The translations under genes and the position numbers were made by a program. This document shows, in pieces, positions 56,251 through 64,000 of a stretch of 64,000 nucleotides of DNA. The notes below the pieces were generated by a model. That model had not been told where the DNA came from and ran no database searches. It was given only the letters and a program-made list of their open reading frames with translations. Each line of letters starts with the position of its first letter. Positions within the stretch are counted from its first letter, which is position 1. Origin of the DNA: Trichobilharzia szidati (Eukaryota; Platyhelminthes; Trematoda; Strigeidida; Schistosomatidae); contig OX235271.1 in the NCBI GenBank assembly GCA_944472155.2, positions 38,118,633 through 38,182,632 on the forward strand, read 5' to 3'.

Positions 56251-56767
56251 TACTCATAATGTGGTAATTGTCGAGTTGTAGTAAGCATCAGATGATAGGA
56301 GAGATTGCAGAAGCATCATTTTATTAGGAGGAGAACGGCAGTTTGTACTAGCCATAACAGAAACAGTAGTTCGATATAAAGGTGCCCATCCTAGAGCAAT
56401 CTGCTAAACACCATGTCGTCTCTTCTCAGCTTTCTTAGAAACTTGAAAGTCACTTGGTCTTGAACGCATTCTTAACACTTGAGAGTATTTGATAGGATTT
56501 GACGTCACATTTTGATAAATGAAACTGAAATGCAAAAGACATAACTAGACAAGCCCTCTAGTGGAACCCAAAAGGGAAGCGACGAGTTGGTCGTCCAAGG
56601 GTGACTTAGAAGAGGTCATGTGAAAGGAAAGATGGAAAAGTGTGGGCAGACTTGGAACCAGGTGAAGAATCTAGCAGGGAACCGAACGCAATGGAGACGC
56701 ACGGCTGAAGCCCTATGTTCCTTTAGGAATTAAAGGAAACAATAATAATAACAAAAGACTAAACGCA
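56251..56767. other. Unassigned stretch
   Basis: Probably more of the CR1-like element's upstream part up to about 56400; beyond that a GTGAAGAATCTAGCAGGGA region that I cannot place. No open frame with motifs. Confidence 0.35.
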
Positions 56768-57130
56768 ATGGTTAGGTGGAAGAAATGGTGGCTCAACTTT
56801 GAAACAGGCCGCCAATTTGGAGTTACCAGTGTGATTGCAATGAACCCATATATGCACAGGTATACAGATGTTAGTAAATGCACGGTGATTGATTATGTTT
56901 ATATATTTGTTAGCAGTTCGATTCAGCATTTTCAAATTTCATGTAAAATTATCTTCAACTGTGTGGATGACGACACCTTCGCCAATCGACCGAGATCCCG
57001 TCCTATCACTTGTTTTCAAAGTATTACCGGAATCGAAAACAACACACGTCATGCTGCATGCAGACACAAGTGAACAGGCTGCAACGATGCCAAGTGCACA
57101 ACCATCATACCAACCAACATACCATTTCAT
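56768..57130 (-). repeat. Dispersed repeat, inverted copy of 30541-30830
   Basis: Matches the 30.5-kb repeat over about 280 bases in reverse orientation. Two overlapping plus frames (101 and 95 codons) run through it, but equivalents in the other copies are not conserved as proteins. Confidence 0.7.
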
Positions 57131-57420
57131 ACCGGATCTGATATTTGCTTTCTTAATAGTAGGAAGCTCCTTTTAGACCCATCTCCACCTCGAAGGATTC
57201 CGTCAGTTTCCTGTTCGAAGTTTTGTAGCTTGCATTCAACTCCTGTTTCTGTCGCTCGTCGATGAACTGAATAATCTTTTGTTTCGCCATCCTTCTCTTT
57301 TCTATCAGTCTCCATGTGTCTGTAGTGAGCCTCTGTTTGTCCCGTCTCTTCTTTCTGCCTAGAAATTCCATGCATGTTTGACTCCACAGCGCTTTCAGCC
57401 TGCTCCAGTGCTTTTACAGG
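57131..57420 (-). pseudogene. RTE-like fragment with internal deletion (inverted copy)
   Basis: LGRKKRRDKQRLTTDT, IQFIDERQKQELNASYKT joined to NRKLTESFEVEMG as in the tandem units. Shares the unusual join, so all copies come from one deleted ancestor spread by segmental duplication. Confidence 0.8.
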
Positions 57421-57556
57421 CTGTTCTCTTCACCAGTGTTGATATGTGTCTCCATTTTTGTGTTGAATCGTGTGATCATTATACTGGATGAGAGCACTTC
57501 CCATTGTATCAGGTCCTTCGTTGCCGTTGGTGGCATCATGAAAGCCACTGACTGCC

Positions 57557-57829
57557 TCAGTTTGCTCGTGGTTGTCTTCTGGGTGACCAGATTCGATCAC
57601 TCCGTTGAAAATCTCGACATTGGACTCTCATTGCATCTGCTTTCACATATATCCAGTACGTGAATAACATGTGTTGAACAGTCACCAATTGGCAAACTGT
57701 TAGTAATAGGAAATAATAGTCAACAAGAGTAGTATTCACACGACCAGAGTAGGAAAGCAAACCAATGAACAAAAGTGCTATCATTGCCTGGTCAGGAAAA
57801 GCAAATAAATGATATATATATATATGCAA
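57557..57829 (-). CDS. Small hydrophobic open frame, fourth copy
   Basis: 90 codons, identical core MIALLFIGLLSYSGRVNTT and YYFLLLTVCQLVTVQHMLF. From here to about 58220 the sequence mirrors 30850-31300. Confidence 0.35.
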   Translation of the reverse strand: MHIYIYHLFAFPDQAMIALLFIGLLSYSGRVNTTLVDYYFLLLTVCQLVTVQHMLFTYWIYVKADAMRVQCRDFQRSDRIWSPRRQPRAN

Positions 57830-58220
57830 CTAAGCAAATGTCACACAGAATTTGAAAAAGAGAAATTATAAGAAAAATTTTATCAGAGAACGAAAGACGG
57901 GAAGATATCGGATGATTTACAAATACTTTTGTTTTCTGATGTACACGTATTCACGGCGTGATTATCACTTCTATTAATAAATTGAACTTTATCACAGAAC
58001 GTAAACAATTTTCTTTAAAGAAGGCATAATTAGTCAGAGAGAAAAGCTATACTATGTCTCTCATTATACGCAACAATAACAGCAGGTTAAGTGACGGATA
58101 CAGTTTTCACTTAGAATAACAGACTGCTAATATGTGGTGAGCTGATTGTAATTACGAAAAGAGCATGCAATGGATGAAGACGATGAGTGATCATAATGCG
58201 AGGATTTAGTGCGGGAAATG

Positions 58221-60345
58221 AACTTAATCGCCTTCTGTAGGACATCAGTCAGTGGTCTGAGTTAATTGGTCTTACGTTAAATCCCTCAAAATGCCAGATA
58301 TTTGACTTCTCCTTTAGACATAAAAGCGATCTACAACGACTAGTTAATTCACACGATGCTTGTAGCATAGAGAGGACTGTACGAGTAACTAGGTCTGACA
58401 CAGAATACATTGATTTCACCAATGTCCAAGAAAGTGTTCCTTCTATGCTTCTAGATAAGTTAGCTAGAACAATACGGAATCATTCGAACTCTCCTTCTAC
58501 GGTTTGTCAACTCGTGTATCTTACCTATTGTACTTTACTTTTCCATTTAGTCTTTCCTTGATAACTGAGAGAACACTATGTCATTCTGGGAAGGGTGTTA
58601 AAGGTTGTCAGTAAAGCAACTGGTGTGCAGTCTAGTCAGTCAGCTTGTCACACTACATTAGTTGATAGACGTGGAAACTCATACGAGAAATGGTCTTCAT
58701 GTAAACTGACTGACCTACAACCCTCCTCCCCACCATTATCACCTTCCTCATGGTATGACATCTAGTAGGACTAGAAGTAATTTAAAGAGATCTTATGCTC
58801 GTACTATCAAGTATAGAGGCTTAACTATACCACATTTGTCCAGCCCGTGTTCTATGCGATAGAGACAATGTGAATCATGAAACTCATGAAATACTATGCT
58901 GTTATCTAAGTAAGTTGCCCTTTTATTGTCTCCTATTTGTAATCTATGGTGACAACACCCTTATGTACTGACAGTCTTACCTACTTACCTTATCGTTATT
59001 ATTATTATTTTTATTATTATTGTTTTATCTACAATTGTCTGCATATATATGCATATGACTTCCCTGTCAGTACTAGAAACCAAAGAAGCACTGCCATTAA
59101 CAATCCTGTTGTGTTATCTTTACAACTGTTTTCAGTATTTATTGATAAGATTAGATGCAATATTGCACGAAATGCTGAAAATCCCACATTGTAACATTAG
59201 TCGTATGTTGGAATGAAGCAAATTATTACTATTATTAAGAAAATTAACCATGCAGCTGTCAAAAATGCTTGCATCATAATCCAAGGAATCGAGTTTGTAA
59301 TCGTGGAAGTCGGACGATATCATCATCGAGTTATGCAAGTTTGGGTCTTCTATTATTAGGCAGTCATTTGAGAATGTATGAAACCTGGCTACTTCGGTAA
59401 TGTGTAATTCCATGTTAATTATTTTTTATTGGATAATATGTCACAGTGAAACAGCATGATTTACTGGATAACATCTCGAGTTCAATTTATTGTCCATAAT
59501 CATATGAACTGATATCCTTGTTATAATATTTATTGGTCAGTGGTGAGTAGCAGATATCACGTGTCTAGTCATTAGTGGCACTAATTGAATTCGATCAGTC
59601 GACGGTGCTTTGTGGTCATTACGAGTGTACATTATTACTACTATGAGGTGGTTGGTAACGATCAGCAGATTGCTCTGGACATTTTGTCTGTGACAGTTGC
59701 CACTCGTCAGCAAGGTTTGTGTTCAACGTCTTTGGTGGACTAACATCCAGTCGTTGTTTCACACCGTCATCACTCAGCAAAGCTGTTGGAAAATGTCACC
59801 AGTGAGCAGCACAAGCGAAGACTATCTGAGATATTTTCAGTATTGTGCTACGTTGAGCTGATAATAACTGCAAACTTTGACCGAGATGTTTATGAGGAAG
59901 GGAAGCGCAGGACGAACTGAGACTACAGGCGGTCTAACTAAACAGGGAGTACATGTGCTCAGACGACGGGAGCTGGAGGGCAGCCTCTTTCTCTCTGAAA
60001 CAGTGATATATTTCACGCCTGTAAAATGTGTGAGCATGTGTGAGCACTGATACAAGGAGGAAACAACACTTTATGTAGAACAAACAGGCAGTGGATTGAC
60101 AGATAGCACATAAAGGGAATAGACTGAGAACTAGATTTACCAGGAATATGACACCCATGTTAATCAATTCTCAGTCACTGAATCTGTTGCAGTAAAGACA
60201 CACCCTCAACCAGATCCACTAAGCTCTATGTGTTTCAATACCTAATTAAATACTATCCTGATGAGTAATTTGTAAGTATTCATGAATAAACAAAAAATAA
60301 AAATACGCATTCATTTGGAGAATATGTTCACCAGGGTGTGTGTTC
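58221..60345. repeat. Large inverted repeat, right arm (block C)
   Basis: Mirror of 53071-55196. Its inner 0.7 kb carries on the plus strand the CR1-like RT thumb (WSELIGLTLNPSKC near 58255), its outer part is block A-type repeat. The arms are separated by 3024 bp. Confidence 0.92.
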
Positions 60346-60525
60346 AATTGAGTCGCTTTTGCTTCCTTAAACACACTCCAATTGATATACGCAGTTTGAT
60401 GTCTCCAGGATTGGTGACTGTTCTTTCCCAGATTCAACTTCTGCGTTGCCATGAAATAAATAAATGAAGTTGATATCCAATGCCAATTCGAAATTCGTTA
60501 TGACCAACTTATATGACTACATGGT

Positions 60526-62302
60526 ATGTCCAATCACAGCGAAAGCTTGTTTAATTCAAAGATTGTTGATATTGCTCACCAATTTCGAATCATACCGACC
60601 AATCAAAAGTCGCATTTCACCAAAAAACACAGAAGATCACTAAACAAGCTCTGGAAAGACAATAATCTTGTTATTTTACAAACTTATAAAGGCCAAAGTG
60701 TAGTACTAGTGAATAATATAGATTATCTCGAGAAAATCCATCAAATTCTCTCTGATGAATCTAAATTCAAATTGGATAATCATGCAAAAGATCAAACGTT
60801 ATCGACCGAAAATAAAATTGTGCAGCATCTACGACAACTCTTCAAAAAGAAATACATTGATGAAAATGCATGTAGGAATATCAAATCAATTGGGTCACAA
60901 ATCCCAAAATTATACGGAAGCGTTAAAATACACAAACCAGGAGCACCGTTAAGACCCATATTCTCGATGATAAACTCACCATACCACAAATTACCACAGT
61001 GGCTATGTGAATTGTTGCAGCCTTTGCGAAAACGTTTCGGAACTTATATAGTTTCTGATTCATTTCAGTTTGTAAAGCAAATTTAAGATTTCAATGTATC
61101 TGATAAGCATCTGGTCTCTTTCGATGTTACCTCCCTCTTCACAAATGTGCCAGTCGTTGAGACTATGGACTTCATATGTAAAGAAGCTGAAGACATGCCC
61201 ATTCTAACATCGGAATTGAGGAAATTATTACTTTTATATACTAAAAATGTCCAATTCCAATTCGACGGGCGTCTATTCCGTCAAGTTGATGGTGTCGCAA
61301 TGAGAAGCCCTTTGGGACCACTTTTCGCAGACATTCTTGTCAGGCCTAGAAGCCGGTACCTTGCAGCAACATCGACAAAATTCGGATGTATACCTAGGAT
61401 ATGTTGATGACATTTTTATTGTCTGTGGAAGCAGATCAAAAGCTTCAAACATGTTGATAAAATTCAACTCATACCATCCGAATATCAATTTCACAATAGA
61501 ACACGAGGAAAACGATACTACTAAATTCCTAGACGTTTTTCTAGCGAAAATGAATGATGGCACAATCGAAAGATCTATATTTGGAAAGTCTTCATGGACG
61601 GGACAGTACATGCATTTCGAGAGCTTTGTTCCAATCCAGTATAAAAAGAACTTAGTCAGAACACCGTCCAATAGAGTACAAAAGATTTGTTCTGACGATA
61701 CTATTGAGCATGAAATAAAATTTCTGAAGGATATTTTATCTAAGAATGGATATCCTGAGAGGTTCATTAATAAATACTCTAAAAAAATTAGCCCCTGCAA
61801 AACAATACAAACAGTTCCGCAGACATCTGTTTACATCAGTTTACCATTCAAAGGAGATAATGTACAATAAGTATTAAAACGAAGACTCGATAAAGCCATC
61901 AAGAGAACTTATTATATTATGCTTAACAGCACTAAGCGAGTGCTTCAACAATCTGGGAAAGACCGGTCGCCAATCCTGGAGGCTTCAAACTGTATATTTC
62001 AATTTGAGTGTATTTGTGGAAGCAAATACATAGGTCGTACGGAAAGGCGATTGTCTACTCGCATGATGGGGCATTTGCCAAAACGGTTGAAAACAGCTGA
62101 GTGCAAAGTGCCAAAATCATCAATAACAAAACATCTTGTGGACTATGGACATGATATCGACGATGTCAAGTCATTCACTATTGTCAGCAGACAAAGAAAC
62201 AAGAAGATGCTTGCAGTGTCACAGGCTTGTGCAATTCGAGTAATTAAACCAGGTCTCTGTGTACAAAAGGAGATGGTCGTGACTCTGAATCTACCATGGT
62301 AA
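60526..62302 (+). pseudogene. Penelope-like RT with GIY-YIG, two stops and one frameshift
   Basis: RT: IPKLYGSVKIHKPGAPLRPI, FSMINSPYHK, VSFDVTSLFTNVP, VDGVAMRSPLGPLFADIL, GYVDDIFIVC (about 61399-61428). GIY-YIG: CIFQFECICGSKYIGRTERR, ending LPW at 62302. Lesions: TAA at 61084-61086 before DFNVSDK; a one-base loss near 61335-61345 after FADI; TAA at 61868-61870 before the linker. The first G of the GSPLGP block is Arg here, a change in a conserved RT position. Upstream of 60526 the frame can be followed weakly to about 60350, so it is also 5'-truncated. Confidence 0.88.
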
Positions 62303-62421
62303 TACGCTTTACTTATTATTCTACCTCTTATTATTATTCTTGGTTCATTTAAAACTGTTCTTTATCAGTAGCGTTATCTTAACTCACTTCAACACTATAT
62401 TATTATTGTTGTTATAACTAT

Positions 62422-62548
62422 TACCGTAATGGCGAGCCACCTAGCATGGTGGCCACATTGCAAACATGACTGATAGAATTCAGTCTGCACCGAAGATAGG
62501 ACTAGACACATTACACTAGTTACTGACTAGTGTTCAATCAAAAAAAAT
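62422..62548 (+). repeat. SINE 3' part
   Basis: ACCGTAATGGCGAGCCACCT...GAATTCAGTCTGCACCGAAG...ACTAGTGTTCAATCAAAA is nearly the same as 63721-63843. The tRNA-like and ribozyme parts are absent. Confidence 0.8.
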
Positions 62549-62749
62549 ATTACTATTGGTATTATTCTGTTTGCAATTCTTGTTATATTCTCCTTTATAT
62601 TCTCTCTCCCCTTATCCATTTGAACATGACCTGGAAAGCATTCGGACCTGTCTTTCTGCATGACTAATTCAATGTAATATGTTTACTTATCAGTCTTATA
62701 TCTCCCAATGTAATTTCAATGGTATATATATCTGTATATGTAGAGTATT

Positions 62750-62797
62750 CAGCTGACGAGTTCTACCGAAATTTGATGAATTCATTAAAACATCCTG
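62750..62797 (+). ncRNA. Hammerhead-like motif of the second Penelope-like element
   Basis: CAG, CTGACGA (62753-62759), GTTCTACC, GAAA (62768-62771), a stretch with the palindrome ATGAATTCAT, ending ATC and CTG (62795-62797). CAG/CTG form helix I and A62771 can pair with T62793 beside the predicted AUC cleavage site. Helix II is short. Same place relative to the coding end as in the 20-kb element. Confidence 0.5.
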
Positions 62798-62820
62798 CTT
62801 TATTAACCTTTATTGCTTGT

Positions 62821-63438
62821 TTCTAAATTCGTATCGGGAAATAAATGTTTTCAATAATGGTTTACTTTTCAATGCTTATTACCCTAACAAACGTGATCTA
62901 TTTCTTTATTCACACATCAGTCTACTTAATCAATTCAACCACTTTTTTAAACCTTATTTAGAAACAAAAATAATCTGGAGGAATGGTTGCAGCTTCTAAT
63001 AAATATATCATCTTAAGAAAGTATTTTTAAATAATTTTGCCATGTACAAAGTACATTGAATCAAGTCAACTGTGATGATATTTAAATTAAACAGTATGCA
63101 GGATGGCCTTATGCTTTTGGTTTTTCGGGAGCAGATTTCTTCATGCCTGTCAGATTACCTTTATAAGGTATGGTATTAGTCCCAGGAAAAATTAAAAAAG
63201 CTTTCACTGTCAAGATGAACTAGTCATTTCTAGATAACCCTATGTGTATATATATATATCCTTTACGCTTATAAGGCAATGCAGATTATCTTTTTCTTAT
63301 CATAATTACATTGATAATTACTGTATGACTAGCGAATAAACACTTATAGAAAAGGTCAATAAGTGTTATGCCTAACATGTAATGTAATATAATATACTAG
63401 TGATAATTATCTTTAGAGCCTATTTGGCAGGCCTATAC

Positions 63439-63470
<32 letters not shown>

Positions 63471-63550
63471 ATATATAAAGAAATAATAATACAATTAGGC
63501 AGAAAATCTCTCTTCGTATACAATTTTGGCTAGTTAATCAGAGGCTATAT
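62821..63550. other. AT-rich stretch with TA microsatellites
   Basis: No gene is recognised. A (TA)n/(CATA)n run lies at 63437-63477 and a shorter one at 63247-63260. A 60-codon frame at 62817-62999 has no motif. Confidence 0.5.
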
Positions 63551-63555
63551 TTTGT

Positions 63556-63846
63556 TCTCTGACTGCAGCACTAGGTGATGCGGGTTCGAATCCCAGAAGG
63601 GACATCAGTTCCTTCAAGGTTGCAGATACGCCTTGCTGATGAGTGCCAACTAGCACGAAACCTAGGTCCAAGGCTTCCTGCCGATTGCCTCCAACCATCT
63701 AATACCAACAATTCACAGTGCACCGTAATGGCGAGCAACATAGCATGGTGGCCACATCGCAAACATGACTGATAGAATTCAGTCTGCACCGAAGATAGGA
63801 CTAGACGCATTACACTAGTTACTGACTAGTGTTCAATCAAAAATAT
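63556..63846 (+). mobile_element. tRNA-derived SINE with hammerhead (SM-alpha-like), copy 1
   Basis: 5'-truncated: it begins within the tRNA part (CTCTGACTGCAGCACTAGGTG) and keeps the B box GGTTCGAATCC at 63583-63593. The ribozyme follows, then the shared tail with AATTCAGTCTGCACCGAAG and a final CAATCAAAAA. SM-alpha is the known schistosome SINE with a hammerhead; identity with it is inferred from this combination. Confidence 0.8.
63630..63674 (+). ncRNA. Hammerhead ribozyme
   Basis: GCCTTG, CTGATGA (63636-63642), stem GTGC/GCAC around CAACTA, GAAA (63657-63660), ACC/GGT short stem, C, then CAAGGC. Helix I (GCCUUG with CAAGGC), helix II and helix III all pair perfectly and the core is canonical with a GUC cleavage site, so cleavage is predicted between 63668 and 63669. 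Helix III is very short, as in other SINE and Penelope hammerheads, where activity may need a dimer. Confidence 0.9.
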
Positions 63847-63876
63847 CCAATACAGTCCTACAGGAGGTCAGTCGCG

Positions 63877-64000
63877 AGCCTGAATAGCTCAGTGGTAACG
63901 TCTCTGACTGCAGCACTGGGTGATGCAGGTTCGAATCTCAGAAGGGACATCAGTTCCTTCAAGGTTGCAGATACGCCTTGCTGATGAAAGCCAACTAGCA
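63877..64000 (+). mobile_element. SINE copy 2, cut by the window end
   Basis: A full tRNA-like head: A box TAGCTCAGTGG at 63884-63894 and B box GGTTCGAATCT at 63928-63938, which would drive RNA polymerase III transcription. It then enters the ribozyme (CTTGCTGATGAAAGCCAACTAGCA) at the window edge; helix II 5' strand reads AAGC instead of GTGC, so this copy is probably weakened. Confidence 0.8.

Larger units (their letters stand above)
60346..62820 (+). mobile_element. Second Penelope-like element, decayed
   Basis: Runs from the end of inverted-repeat arm C to a terminal region near 62800. It contains RT and GIY-YIG in order, a SINE fragment at 62422-62548 and a hammerhead-like motif at 62750-62797. 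It is a different subfamily from the 20-kb element; aligned blocks differ at many residues. Confidence 0.8.

Overview
The window looks like nuclear DNA of a blood fluke (Schistosoma or a close relative). It is AT-rich, has no compact gene array, and is filled with the element types typical of schistosomes: CR1-like and RTE-like non-LTR retrotransposons, a CsRn1/Boudicca-type Gypsy LTR element, Penelope-like elements with a GIY-YIG domain, and a tRNA-derived SINE carrying a hammerhead ribozyme. It also holds a gene built from very short exons whose lengths are multiples of three, the hallmark of schistosome micro-exon genes (MEGs). The species is inferred from family knowledge; no search was run.

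Layout. 1-1580: broken CR1-like reverse transcriptase. 2.5-6.4 kb: tandem repeats, a hammerhead-like inverted repeat and a relic of a CACTA-like transposase. 6.43-14.8 kb: an RTE-like relic split by a 6257-bp Gypsy element on the minus strand (6860-13116) with almost identical LTRs. 14.8-17.1 kb: a chimeric block, first MEG 3' sequence on the minus strand, then a direct duplicate of 48.3-49.7 kb. 17.15-19.1 kb: second RTE relic. 20.0-22.86 kb: a palindromic Penelope-like insertion with 16-bp target duplications. 22.97-25.1 kb: repeat block A plus an RTE fragment. 25.1-30.5 kb: almost unassignable. 31.07-41.59 kb: two nearly identical 5256-bp tandem copies carrying minus-strand MEG exons. 41.77-48.7 kb: a plus-strand MEG that no long reading frame reveals. 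53.0-60.3 kb: a large inverted repeat (two 2.1-kb arms) around CR1-like, RTE-like and older repeat sequence. 60.35-62.8 kb: a second, decayed Penelope-like element. 63.55-64.0 kb: two SINE copies, the first with a complete hammerhead fold.

How it fits together. The only candidate host gene is the MEG: a signal-peptide exon (present twice), two alternative second micro-exons (45 or 24 nt), six further symmetric phase-1 exons (60, 63, 48, 39, 54, 66 nt) and a 158-nt terminal exon with a stop, predicting a secreted protein of about 193-200 residues. Fragments of related genes lie on the opposite strand and at 14.8-16.1 kb, so the locus appears to be a MEG cluster that expands by tandem and inverted duplication and is bombarded by retroelements. 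Every transposable-element reading frame apart from the Penelope RT/GIY-YIG frame (itself 5'-truncated) carries stops or frameshifts.
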